From an uncultured Lachnospiraceae bacterium (lineage in GTDB: Bacteria; Bacillota; Clostridia; Lachnospirales; Lachnospiraceae): a DNA stretch of 19,237 nt. The position numbers and the translations under genes are program-made. Under the pieces are notes generated by a model. The model did not search any database, was not told the origin of the DNA, and worked only from the letters and a program-made list of their open reading frames with translations. Below are positions 8,069 to 16,233 of the stretch, piece by piece; the first letter of the stretch is position 1; each line of letters begins with the position of its first letter. The stretch spans positions 1 to 19,237 of the forward strand of contig CALZHV010000016.1 of NCBI GenBank assembly GCA_945787485.1. The letters are read 5' to 3'.

Positions 8069-8105
8069 TTTTATTTCATATAATACATTTTACAGACAAA
8101 TCATA

Positions 8106-8154
8106 AAAACTCCCTTTTAAGAATATAATTATAATAATCTTAAAAGGGAGTTTT
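8106..8154. terminator. Perfect 17-bp hairpin: likely bidirectional terminator that also holds the next gene's ribosome binding site
   Basis: The arm at 8106-8122 is the exact reverse complement of the arm at 8138-8154, with a 15-nt A/T loop. On the plus strand it is followed by TTTTGTT, on the minus strand by five T, so it can terminate transcripts from both sides. The 3' arm contains AAGGGAG (8144-8150), 7 nt before the ATG at 8158, so a transcript reading through from the upstream gene would hide that site. Two TATAAT sequences (8124-8129 and 8130-8135) lie in the loop. A transcript starting there would carry only the free 3' arm, but no good -35 box is seen. Confidence 0.75.
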
Positions 8155-8157
8155 GTT

Positions 8158-8634
8158 ATGCAACCAAAAACAAAAATCATGGTTTTTAAATCAAAAGAAT
8201 TAATTTATACCGGTATTTTTGTCCTCATGGGTATTTTATTAATTGTGCTTCTGATTTTCATGTTTAAACCTAAAAAGGACAAATCAGACATTACAACCTC
8301 TGAAACATCTACTCAAAATGAATCTACGGAAGAATTATCAACTGATACACAGACTACATATGCTCCCGGCGTATACTCTGCAACAATGAATCTTGGCGGT
8401 TACGATTCTGTTGTATCTGTCACGGTAACAGATGAAGGTGTTTCGCACGTAGATATACAAAATACAAACGAAACCGTTACGGCAATGTATCCACTGCTTG
8501 ATTCTGCTCTTGACGATATTAACAGTCAGCTCGAATCAAACATTCCGCTTGAGGATATTAATTATTCCTCTGAAAAACAGTATACATCCGTATTAATTAT
8601 CGAAGCGGTAAAACAGGCTTTAAACAACAAATAA
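8158..8634 (+). CDS. Small membrane-anchored extracytoplasmic protein with FMN-binding-like domain
   Basis: The 158-residue protein has one N-terminal membrane segment (about 15-37), a Ser/Thr/Glu-rich linker (40-67), and a C-terminal domain beginning YAPGVYSATMNLGG (68-81). A strand pattern V-x-V-x-V-T-D-E-G-V-x-x-V-x-I follows, and then an ending TSVLIIEAVKQAL. This order matches the FMN_bind fold of RnfG/NqrC-like and related surface proteins. In those the segment before the last helix normally reads SGAT and carries a covalent flavin on Thr; here it reads NYSSEKQYTS, so covalent flavinylation is not expected. Loss of the flavin site suggests a structural or non-redox role, which is inference. 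The start at 8158 is supported by AAGGGAG 7 nt upstream. The stop lies only 2 bases from the stop of the convergent gene. Confidence 0.65.
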   Translation: MQPKTKIMVFKSKELIYTGIFVLMGILLIVLLIFMFKPKKDKSDITTSETSTQNESTEELSTDTQTTYAPGVYSATMNLGGYDSVVSVTVTDEGVSHVDIQNTNETVTAMYPLLDSALDDINSQLESNIPLEDINYSSEKQYTSVLIIEAVKQALNNK

Positions 8635-8636
8635 TT

Positions 8637-9332
8637 CTAATCTTCTTTTTTTACAATTGTGCTCTGGTTCTTGAATATACTTGAACCGGGCACATAACCT
8701 CTTACAGGCGATAGAGGATAAATATTTGAATGACTTCCGATTACCGTTCCCGGATTAAGAACCGAATTACATCCGACTTCAACATAATCTCCAAGCATTG
8801 CCCCAAATTTCTTAAGTCCTGTTGCAATATCAAATTTTTCTCCGTCAATTTCACCCTTTACATGTACAAGTGTTTTATCACTTTTAACATTTGAAGTAAT
8901 CGAACCTGCACCCATGTGCGATTTATATCCTAAAACCGAATCTCCTACATAGTTGTAATGCGGAACCTGGACATTATTAAAAATAATAACGTTTTTTAAC
9001 TCTGTGGAATTACCTATTACACATTCTTTTCCAACAAGTGCATTTCCTCTTATAAATGCACCCGGTCTTATTTCCGTTTTTTCTCCTATTATTACAGGTC
9101 CTATAACAGTTGCTGTTTCGTAAACTTTAACACTCTTGTGTATCCAGACATTTTCCGACGGGTTATTATACTCATTTAAATCAAGTGTTTTACCTAATTC
9201 GATAATAAAATCCTTTATATATGGCAATACCTCCCATGGATATGTATATTTCTCAAGTAAATCCTTTGCCATAGTGTTATCAAGCGAATAAATTTCCCTT
9301 ATTGTAATTTCATTAATAATCTTTTCTCCCAT
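8637..9332 (-). CDS. Left-handed beta-helix (GlmU C-terminal-like) transferase
   Basis: The start is placed at the ATG at 9332 (231 residues), because AAGGAG (9340-9345) lies 7 nt before it; a longer frame reaching 9380 overlaps topB and has no such site. After about 55 helical residues come hexapeptide turns typical of the left-handed beta-helix: VWIHKSVKVYETATVIGPV, IRPGAFIRGNALVG, YVGDSVLGYKSHMGAGSITSN, MLGDYVEVGCNSVLNPGTVIG. The HYNYVGDS and GAGSITSN segments resemble the acetyltransferase half of GlmU (HLxYIGD, GAGTITCNYDG). The protein lacks the uridylyltransferase half, so it is not a full GlmU. Likely substrate: a sugar nucleotide or related amino sugar; the exact reaction is unknown. 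It directly follows topB with a one-base gap and is probably translationally coupled to it. Confidence 0.75.
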   Translation of the reverse strand: MGEKIINEITIREIYSLDNTMAKDLLEKYTYPWEVLPYIKDFIIELGKTLDLNEYNNPSENVWIHKSVKVYETATVIGPVIIGEKTEIRPGAFIRGNALVGKECVIGNSTELKNVIIFNNVQVPHYNYVGDSVLGYKSHMGAGSITSNVKSDKTLVHVKGEIDGEKFDIATGLKKFGAMLGDYVEVGCNSVLNPGTVIGSHSNIYPLSPVRGYVPGSSIFKNQSTIVKKED

Positions 9333-9333
9333 T

Positions 9334-11361
9334 TTATTTCTCCTTTTTAGATTTTTCATAATATACTTTGTTCTGATCAAATATGTATGTTATTTTATAT
9401 TGATTATCAAGGCTTTTTACAAGCTCTGTGTTTTTTTTCACAAATGAATTCATCTTTTCTTTATACTCTTCTTTTGAAATGGAGCCGTCTGCTACACCGG
9501 TAAGTCCCTTTTCCCAGCTTGCAGTCATTTCCGCTCTTAGAAGACTGTTAATTGAATAATAAACTACATCATATATTATTTCTCCAAGAAACGTAGGCGT
9601 AACAATTTGCGTTTTTTTATTCAAGGCGATATATTTATTTGTTACAAGCTTTGTGATAATACTATCCCTTGTTGCACTTGTTCCTATTCCGCTTCCCTTT
9701 ATCTGACTTCTAAGCTCCTCATCTTCAATTAATTGTCCTGCATTTTCCATCGCAAGAATAAGTGTTCCGGACGAATACCTTTTTGGTGCACTTGTCTGCC
9801 CTTCCTTTATCTCAAGCTTTTCAACAGGCAATTTTTGCCCCTTCTTAAGTTTGTCTAATGTCTGAAGCATCTGTTCACTTAACTTTTCATCATCCTTCTT
9901 TTCTGATTGATTTTGATTGGAAATTTTTAAATATCCCGGTGAAACAAGTCTTTTAAAATTCGCAAAAAAATGCTCCGGCTCATTATTTTTATCACTATAA
10001 TCAACCCCGTTTAATTCACGTGTCAGGACAAGCGAAACTTTTTCATATACTGCAGCAGGATAAAATATACTCAGAAATCTCCTTGCTATCAAATCAAAAA
10101 CCTGTTTTGCAACGTTAGATACACTATTTAGAGCTCCAAGTCCCTGACCTGTCGGAATAATTGCACAGTGATCTGTAATCTGCTTATCATTTACATATTT
10201 TGATTTAACTATTCCTTTATAACCTCCCTGTGCAATTATATTATCCGCAAATTCCGCTACCGGCTGATACTTCTTTAATCCATTGATATTTTTATAAATT
10301 TCTTTTGCAACAGCAGTTGACAGTACTCTGGCATCGGTTCTTGGATATGTGACAAGTTTCTTTTCATAAAGCTCCTGCACTATGTTTAAAGTATCTGTCG
10401 GACTGATTTTAAACAATCTCGAGCAATCATTTTGCAATTCAGCAAGATTATATAGCATTGGTGGTGTTTTTTTCTCATTCTTCTTCTCAACCTTTTTTAC
10501 ATCCAATTCTACCGGCTTGTTATATTCCAGTTCAGACACTAATTTTGCTGCATTTTCCTCTTTTTTAAAACCATTTTCTTTATACAATAACGGCGATTCA
10601 AAATACCTCGTTTTTTCTATTGCCTTCCACTCAGCATCAAATCCGTCAAGCTTCGCAACAACTCTGTAAAATGGTGTTGGAACAAAATCCCTGATTTCTC
10701 TTTCTCTTTTCACAATCATACCAAGAACACATGTCATTACACGTCCAACGGCAATAACACATTTGTCAGTCTTTAAATAGTTTTTAACTGTCTGGCTGTA
10801 TTTTAATGTAAGTACTCTGGAAAAATTTATACCCATCAAATAATCTTCCTGCGCCCTTAAAAATGCCGAATCACTAAGATTATCATATTCCGACAAATCT
10901 TTTGCTTCCTTTATTCCGCGAAGTATTTCTTCTTCTGTCTGGGAATCAATCCATACTCTTTTTTTCTTCTTTTTATCCCCAACCTTTGCTTCCATATCAA
11001 CAAGACGATAAATGTATTCTCCTTCACGTCCGGAGTCGGTACATACGTAAATACATTCAACATCATCCCTGTTTAACAGTCTTGTAACGACATTAAACTG
11101 ATTTTCGGCAGGTTTGATTACTTCATATTTATATTCTTCGGGAATAAAAGGAATAGTCTGCATACTCCACTTTTTAAGTTCAGGATTGTAACTTTCAGGA
11201 TAACTCATTGTAATAAGATGTCCCACACACCATGTAATAATAGAATCATCCGATTCGATAAATCCTTCTCTGCTTCCTGTTTTATCCGCATTTTTAATAC
11301 CAAGTGCTTTTGCAAACTCTCTTGCAACACTTGGTTTTTCAGCGATATACAAATTTTTCAA
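9334..11361 (-). CDS. topB: DNA topoisomerase III (type IA)
   Basis: The 675-residue protein relaxes and decatenates DNA by single-strand passage. The Toprim domain is at the N-terminus, with IAEKPSVA (6-13; Glu8 is the catalytic general acid in the family) and TDSGREGE (108-115). The DxDxE triad of type IA enzymes reads D-x-G-x-E here, so the middle acid is Gly; I recall TDAGREGE as common in Firmicute TopB. A GRVMT segment (206-210) and the active-site tyrosine in TYPRTDA (Tyr339) follow. The C-terminus ends in a basic lysine-rich tail and has no zinc fingers. The start codon is TTG at 11361, chosen because GGAGG (11369-11373) lies 7 nt upstream and the N-terminus aligns with the family. 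Its stop TAA is one base from the next ATG. No transposase or conjugation genes adjoin, so this is probably the chromosomal enzyme. Confidence 0.92.
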   Translation of the reverse strand: MKNLYIAEKPSVAREFAKALGIKNADKTGSREGFIESDDSIITWCVGHLITMSYPESYNPELKKWSMQTIPFIPEEYKYEVIKPAENQFNVVTRLLNRDDVECIYVCTDSGREGEYIYRLVDMEAKVGDKKKKKRVWIDSQTEEEILRGIKEAKDLSEYDNLSDSAFLRAQEDYLMGINFSRVLTLKYSQTVKNYLKTDKCVIAVGRVMTCVLGMIVKREREIRDFVPTPFYRVVAKLDGFDAEWKAIEKTRYFESPLLYKENGFKKEENAAKLVSELEYNKPVELDVKKVEKKNEKKTPPMLYNLAELQNDCSRLFKISPTDTLNIVQELYEKKLVTYPRTDARVLSTAVAKEIYKNINGLKKYQPVAEFADNIIAQGGYKGIVKSKYVNDKQITDHCAIIPTGQGLGALNSVSNVAKQVFDLIARRFLSIFYPAAVYEKVSLVLTRELNGVDYSDKNNEPEHFFANFKRLVSPGYLKISNQNQSEKKDDEKLSEQMLQTLDKLKKGQKLPVEKLEIKEGQTSAPKRYSSGTLILAMENAGQLIEDEELRSQIKGSGIGTSATRDSIITKLVTNKYIALNKKTQIVTPTFLGEIIYDVVYYSINSLLRAEMTASWEKGLTGVADGSISKEEYKEKMNSFVKKNTELVKSLDNQYKITYIFDQNKVYYEKSKKEK

Positions 11362-11430
11362 TGTATTTCCTCCTTAATAGGAAAGGTTTCATAAAGCATA
11401 GTATACAACAACAGGAACCTTTTTTCCACA

Positions 11431-11466
11431 AAAATAAGAACCATCAATACAAATGGTTCTTATTTT
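11431..11466 (-). terminator. Rho-independent terminator after glnN
   Basis: The 14-bp stem 11431-11444 pairs with 11453-11466 around an 8-nt loop. It is flanked by A and T runs on both sides, so it can work in either direction. It lies 43 nt past the glnN stop codon and upstream of topB on the same strand, so topB probably has its own promoter in 11374-11430. A TATACT is present there, but no clear -35 box. Confidence 0.8.
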
Positions 11467-11508
11467 TTATAATATAGCTACAAGACTTTATTAATAAAAC
11501 CTTTATTT

Positions 11509-13617
11509 TTACTGCTCAAATAAAAGTTTCTCATATGTTGGGAATGGCCATGCCTCTTCATCAACCATCTTCTCAAGTTCGTCAGCAGGCTTTCTCACCG
11601 TATCAAAATATGCAAATACTACATCATGATAATATTTAGCATATGCAGGAATGTCGTCTTCCTTCTCTGCTGCCTTTTTCACCAATTCTTCAAGCTCATC
11701 TGTAGCAAGCTTAAGAGCTTCCACTCTTTCGTCAATTGCATTTATAAGTGCAACCTGAGCATTTGCCTTAACACCAAGCTCCTTAAGATCCTTGGCACCT
11801 GCTGCAAGTGCTGCTTCATACTTCATAACTGCAGGAACAATCTGCTTTCTTGACATTTCTATCATTGTAAGTGCTTCAATATTAATCTGCTTAGCGTAAT
11901 TCTCATACAAAACTTCAGCTCTTGCAAGCACTTCTCTTCTGCTCATTATTTCAAGTCTCTCGAACATATCAATAACTTCATCTGTAACCAATGAAGGTAT
12001 GGCATCAACCATACACTTAAGATTTGGAAGGCCTCTCTTCTCTGCCTCAACTACCCACTCATCTGAATATCCGTTTCCGTTAAAGATAATTCTCTTATGT
12101 GCACGTAATGTATCTACTATCATCTTCTTGATTGCAGCTTCTGTATCATCAGCCTTTTCAAGAACATCAGCCATCTTTCCAAGCTCATCTGCAACGATTG
12201 TATTAAGAACCATCATTGGGAATCCGATTGCCTGTGTAGAACCAACCATTCTAAATTCAAATTTATTGCCTGTAAATGCAAATGGTGAAGTTCTGTTTCT
12301 GTCTGTTGCATCCATTGTAAATTCCGGAACAACAGCACAACCTGAATTGTATCTCTTGCCCTTTGTGATTGATGTTGCTTCACCCTTTTCGATGAGTTCA
12401 TCAACCATCTGTCCTAACTGATCTCCAAGATATGCTGAAATAATTGCAGGAGGTGCTTCATTTGCACCAAGTCTGTGATCATTACCTGCAGAAGATGCAG
12501 ATAATCTAAGTAATGCTGCATTATTATCCACTGCTGCAAGAATTGCTGCAAGGAAAAGCTGGAACTGGAGATTGTTCTCAGGCTCTTTACCCGGATCAAT
12601 AAGGTTTTCACCATCTGTTGTTGTGACAGACCAGTTGTTATGCTTACCCGAACCATTTACTCCTGCGAATGGTTTTTCATGAAGAAGACATGCAAAGCCT
12701 GTTCTGTCAGCAACCTTCTTAAGTGTTTCCATAAGAAGTGCATTCTGATCACTACCTACATTTGTTGTACCATATATAGGAGCTATCTCATGCTGTGCAG
12801 GAGCAACCTCATTATGCTGAGTCTTTGCCGGAATACCATACTCCCAAAGATCTCTGTTGAGCTGCTTCATGAATACTGAAATATTGTCCTTAATTACACC
12901 GAAGTACTGATCGTCTAACTCCTGTCCCTTTGGAGCAGGTGCACCAAACAATGTACGTCCGCAAAGCTTAAGGTCAAGTCTCTTTAAATACTGTTCTTTA
13001 TTTACAAGGAAATATTCCTGTTCAGGTCCAACAGATGTAACAACCTTTGTAGGAGTCTTTCCAAATAATTTCAATATTCTGAGTGCCTGTTTGCTTACCG
13101 CATCACTTGATCTAAGAAGTGGAGTCTTAAAGTCAAGTGATTCTCCTGTATATGAAATAAATATAGTAGGAATACAAAGAACTTTACATCCGCCCGGAAT
13201 CTCTTTTACAAATGCAGGTGAAGTTGAATCCCATACTGTATAACCTCTTGCTGCACATGTGCTTCTTATTCCGCCTGAAGGGAATGATGAACCATCAGGC
13301 TCTGACTTAATTAATTCCTTACCTGTAAACTCAGTTATAAATGTACCGTCTCCTACAGGATCTATAAATGAATCATGTTTTTCAGCTGTTAAATTAGTAA
13401 GAGGGTGGAACCAATGTGTATAGTGAGTTGCACCAAGCTCCTTTGCCCATTCTCTCATGGCAATTGCAACAGAATCAGCAATAGCTGTATCAAGTGGTGC
13501 ACCATAATCTATTGTCTTCTTTAATTCTTTAAATACTGCCTTTGGCAAACGTTCTCTCATTGTTGCTTCACTAAACAAACGTGTACCTAACATTTCTGAT
13601 GATAATTCCATTTCCAT
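11509..13617 (-). CDS. glnN: Type III glutamine synthetase
   Basis: The protein makes glutamine from glutamate, ammonia and ATP in the cytoplasm. At 702 residues it matches the large GSIII class, not the 440-470-residue GSI. Family features seen are GTRLFSEATMRERLP near the N-terminus, SFPSGGIRSTCAARGYTVWD (111-130), a glutamate motif GPEQEYFLV (197-205), QHNEVAPAQHEIAP (267-280) and the nucleotide-site segment NGSGKHNNWS (321-330). The C-terminal third is helical, ending WPFPTYEKLLFEQ. The start at 13617 has GGGAGG 9 nt upstream (13627-13632); a second ATG six bases in (13611) is less well spaced. It appears to be a single-gene unit, with a promoter at 13665-13693 and a terminator at 11431-11466. 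No PII, NtrC or GlnR-type gene is adjacent. Confidence 0.95.
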   Translation of the reverse strand: MEMELSSEMLGTRLFSEATMRERLPKAVFKELKKTIDYGAPLDTAIADSVAIAMREWAKELGATHYTHWFHPLTNLTAEKHDSFIDPVGDGTFITEFTGKELIKSEPDGSSFPSGGIRSTCAARGYTVWDSTSPAFVKEIPGGCKVLCIPTIFISYTGESLDFKTPLLRSSDAVSKQALRILKLFGKTPTKVVTSVGPEQEYFLVNKEQYLKRLDLKLCGRTLFGAPAPKGQELDDQYFGVIKDNISVFMKQLNRDLWEYGIPAKTQHNEVAPAQHEIAPIYGTTNVGSDQNALLMETLKKVADRTGFACLLHEKPFAGVNGSGKHNNWSVTTTDGENLIDPGKEPENNLQFQLFLAAILAAVDNNAALLRLSASSAGNDHRLGANEAPPAIISAYLGDQLGQMVDELIEKGEATSITKGKRYNSGCAVVPEFTMDATDRNRTSPFAFTGNKFEFRMVGSTQAIGFPMMVLNTIVADELGKMADVLEKADDTEAAIKKMIVDTLRAHKRIIFNGNGYSDEWVVEAEKRGLPNLKCMVDAIPSLVTDEVIDMFERLEIMSRREVLARAEVLYENYAKQINIEALTMIEMSRKQIVPAVMKYEAALAAGAKDLKELGVKANAQVALINAIDERVEALKLATDELEELVKKAAEKEDDIPAYAKYYHDVVFAYFDTVRKPADELEKMVDEEAWPFPTYEKLLFEQ

Positions 13618-13664
13618 AATAAATGTCCTCCCTTAATTATTTTAATTTTCTTAAGCATGTAACT

Positions 13665-13693
13665 AAAATAACTCAATTTTTAGGAAAAGGCAA
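13665..13693 (-). promoter_or_regulatory. Probable promoter of glnN
   Basis: On the minus strand TTGCCT (13693-13688) is followed after 17 nt by TATTTT (13670-13665). Transcription would start near 13658, about 40 nt before the ATG. The -10 box is imperfect. No clear dyad operator is seen next to it. Confidence 0.45.
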
Positions 13694-13734
13694 GTATAAA
13701 AACAGGGCATTTTTCTTAATATTATTAATCACAA

Positions 13735-14757
13735 CTATTCCAGAACTAAATTTTTTAAGTTCGAGCCTGTTTCAAGTGATTTTGCATTTTCTATCGTAAT
13801 CTTTGCAATTTCACTCATTGCTTCCTTTGTAAAAAAGGCCTGATGTGATGTTAAAATAACATTTCTGAATGATGTCAGGCTCAATAAATCCATATCTTTA
13901 ATATTAACATTTGACATGTCCTCAAAAAATACTCCATCCTCTTCTTCGTACACATCAAGGCCTATTCCGCCAAAAATATCGTTTCTTAGACCTTCTATCA
14001 AATCACTTGTATCTATCAATGCGCCTCTTGAGGTATTAACAAGCAAAACTCCTTTTTTCATTTTATTTATGCTTTCCCTGTTAATAATATGATAAGTATC
14101 TTTTGTGAGCGGACAATGCATGCTTATTGCGTCTGCTTTACAAAATAAAGTGTCCAAGTCAACATATTTAACGTTTGTGCCAAATTGTATCAAAGCATCC
14201 TTGTCACCATCAACTATTCCTTTTATAGGATATGGGTCATATAAAAGAACCTCCATATCAAATCCTTTTATAAGCGACATAAATGCCTGACCTATTTTTC
14301 CTGTTCCGATAATACCGATGGTTTTTCCCGATAAATCGGTTCCCATTAATCCGTTAATGCTGTAATTGAAATCTCTTGTTCTAACATATGCTCTGTGTAT
14401 TTTTCTGTTTACTGCAAGTAAGAGACCCAATGCGTATTCAGCAACTGCTCGGGGAGAATAGCTCGGTACTCTCAACACAGGAATATCCAACTTTTTTGCA
14501 GTCTTTATGTCAACATTATTAAATCCTGCACATCTTAACAATACTCCTTTAATACCAAGCTCTTTTATTATTTCAAGTGCTTTATCATCAGCTTTGTCAT
14601 TTACAAATATGCAAACTGCATCACAGCCCTTAGACATAACAGCCGTATTTGCATTAAACTTTTCTTCAAAAAAAACAATCTCAAAGCCTTCCTGCTTTGC
14701 CATAGGCTCAAACCATATTTTGTCGTAAGGCTTTGTATCAAAAAATGCTATTTTCAT
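13735..14757 (-). CDS. ldhA: D-2-hydroxyacid dehydrogenase, D-lactate dehydrogenase type
   Basis: The 340-residue protein belongs to the NAD-dependent D-isomer-specific 2-hydroxyacid dehydrogenase family. It shows the Rossmann motif GTGKIG (151-156) with an acidic Asp174 at the end of the second strand, which fits NAD over NADP. The catalytic Arg is in NTSRGALID (Arg244), the Glu in GLDVYEEE (271-274), and the His in LTSHQAFFTKEA (His305). Segments YSPRAVAEYALGLLLAVNRK and HRAYVRTRDFN are close to fermentative LdhA, so reduction of pyruvate to D-lactate is the likely reaction. Other 2-oxoacids such as 2-oxoisocaproate (HdhD type) are possible. AAGGAG lies 6 nt upstream. A TATAAT (14790-14785) in the 53-nt gap suggests its own promoter but lacks a good -35 box, so read-through from the upstream gene is also possible. 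Confidence 0.85.
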   Translation of the reverse strand: MKIAFFDTKPYDKIWFEPMAKQEGFEIVFFEEKFNANTAVMSKGCDAVCIFVNDKADDKALEIIKELGIKGVLLRCAGFNNVDIKTAKKLDIPVLRVPSYSPRAVAEYALGLLLAVNRKIHRAYVRTRDFNYSINGLMGTDLSGKTIGIIGTGKIGQAFMSLIKGFDMEVLLYDPYPIKGIVDGDKDALIQFGTNVKYVDLDTLFCKADAISMHCPLTKDTYHIINRESINKMKKGVLLVNTSRGALIDTSDLIEGLRNDIFGGIGLDVYEEEDGVFFEDMSNVNIKDMDLLSLTSFRNVILTSHQAFFTKEAMSEIAKITIENAKSLETGSNLKNLVLE

Positions 14758-14810
14758 TTCATTCTCCTTTATTATAAAAATAATATTATACGTTAATTTT
14801 TATTATGTAC

Positions 14811-16199
14811 TTATACACGATTTTTATCCCTAACACCCATGTAATACATGGCAAATTCCTGTGTAATAAGCTTGTTTTTTATCATAAGGTTTAATGTATC
14901 TTTAAATTCATTGTAGCTTATAGTTGACTTTGCCATGTCATCAAGAGTATTTGATATTCTGTCCGCATAACCATTGGCATCAATTACATTATCTTTTAAT
15001 AGTATGCTCGATTTGTATGCTTCTTTAAAATACAAATTAACCTTGTTAGATGTTGTTACCTTATCCTCAACTCGAAATTCCAATGCAAGCAAATCAAATA
15101 TCTGCTTAACGGATCTGTTAGTCACATAAATTCCCGGTCCAAAACCATACAGATTTTTGTAAGCCGACATATCACCCTGTACCGTACTGTGTATATAATC
15201 CGGCAAGCAGCCTTTAAACACCTCTGTAATGAGATTCTTTTTGTGGAATGCCGGATAATCGACATCAGGATTAACCTCAACCTTCTTTAAATAACTTACA
15301 TAGTTAAGCCTGATTACCGGTATTACCAGCTCTCTAGGTTCCTGTTCAATTAAGAGCATGTGTAATTCATTGTTGATAAGCCATACATAAGCCGGTGTCT
15401 GAACAATATTATACTTCTCACATTTATCAATTAATATTTTCTTATGGTCTCTTTTAACCTTATATTTGTGAAATACCTTCTTAAGCTTTCGGTTATTATA
15501 TGATTTAAGTTCCTCATCAGTTGCCTGCAATGTCACTTCTTTTTCATCTGCATCTTCTGTGATAAGCTCGTCTGTAATTCCCACTTCATCATCATATTCC
15601 GCTTCATATTCTGATTCATTTTCTGTTTTATTGTTATCAAAGTAATGCTGTTCACCATTACTATAATTTTCTATCTTGTTATTTTCAATTTCACTCTCGT
15701 TTAACAAATCAGCCTTTTTTTCTTTTTCAAGCTTTTGTTTGTTCTGTTTTTTATTTTCTTTTTGTTTTCCTTTTTGCTTTTCTTCCTTTAAACTTTTCTG
15801 TTTTTTAAGTTTCTTATTCTCTTTTTGTTTTTTCTCTTTATTTTCTTTTTCCTGATGTTCTTTTTCTTGATTTACTTTTTCCTGATGTCCTTTTTCTTGA
15901 TGTTCTTTTTCTTGATTTACTTTCTCTTTTTGAATTTCGTCTTCTATAGAATTATCAGCTTGAATTGTAACAGCAGCACTTTCCGAAAGACTGTCCGTGA
16001 ACTCTTTTACTGATAATGTTTGAATCAATGCTATCATAATAAACAGACATATAATAGAACCAAAGAAAAATAAGATTGTTTTAAATACGACAGCTAAAAT
16101 CAGAAACAACAAGATTCCGATTCCCGAGCCTATGGCTCCCAATAATATTTTTTTTGTGTAAGGTGTTCCATTCTTAAAAGTATTTATTATTTTTTTCAT
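14811..16199 (-). CDS. Lys/Glu-rich membrane protein of unknown function
   Basis: The start is placed at the ATG at 16199 (462 residues), with GGAGG (16206-16210) 6 nt upstream; an ATG at 16214 overlaps that site and is unlikely. Two hydrophobic segments (about 19-42 and 43-62) form a membrane hairpin. Then comes a very charged stretch (about 88-165) of QEKEH/QEKVN/KENKK repeats, probably a long helix or disordered stalk; an acidic stretch (about 175-225); and a folded-looking domain of about 230 residues (about 228-462) containing TPAYVWLINNELHMLLIEQEPREL and YGFGPGIYVTNRSVKQIFDLL. I do not recognise this domain. It follows the degenerate receiver gene by 34 nt, which itself follows tyrS by 24 nt, so all three are probably co-transcribed. 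A partnership between the two membrane proteins is inference from position and shared N-terminal anchoring. Confidence 0.8.
   Translation of the reverse strand: MKKIINTFKNGTPYTKKILLGAIGSGIGILLFLILAVVFKTILFFFGSIICLFIMIALIQTLSVKEFTDSLSESAAVTIQADNSIEDEIQKEKVNQEKEHQEKGHQEKVNQEKEHQEKENKEKKQKENKKLKKQKSLKEEKQKGKQKENKKQNKQKLEKEKKADLLNESEIENNKIENYSNGEQHYFDNNKTENESEYEAEYDDEVGITDELITEDADEKEVTLQATDEELKSYNNRKLKKVFHKYKVKRDHKKILIDKCEKYNIVQTPAYVWLINNELHMLLIEQEPRELVIPVIRLNYVSYLKKVEVNPDVDYPAFHKKNLITEVFKGCLPDYIHSTVQGDMSAYKNLYGFGPGIYVTNRSVKQIFDLLALEFRVEDKVTTSNKVNLYFKEAYKSSILLKDNVIDANGYADRISNTLDDMAKSTISYNEFKDTLNLMIKNKLITQEFAMYYMGVRDKNRV
15831..15926 (-). repeat. 15-nt tandem repeats coding for Glu-Lys-x-x-Gln units
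   Basis: About six imperfect 15-nt units encode EKVNQ, EKEHQ, EKGHQ, EKVNQ, EKEHQ and EKENK in succession. Units 1 and 4 and units 2 and 5 match each other in protein sequence. The in-frame unit length means copy-number change would lengthen or shorten the charged stalk without a frameshift. Lys/Glu-rich low-complexity coding sequence continues to about 15720. Confidence 0.75.
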
Positions 16200-16233
16200 G
16201 AAACACCTCCACATTTATCACATTGCATACATA

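Noticed and set aside
9333..9380. A longer start for the beta-helix gene at 9380.
   Set aside because: It would overlap topB by 47 nt and has no ribosome binding site, while the ATG at 9332 has AAGGAG at ideal spacing.
9334..11361. topB as a sign of an integrative or conjugative element.
   Set aside because: No relaxase, integrase, transposase, att-like repeats or conjugation genes are visible, and the flanking genes are housekeeping.
11999..12421. A 140-codon plus-strand frame opposite glnN.
   Set aside because: It lies wholly antisense to a highly conserved enzyme and lacks a ribosome binding site. It is a shadow frame.
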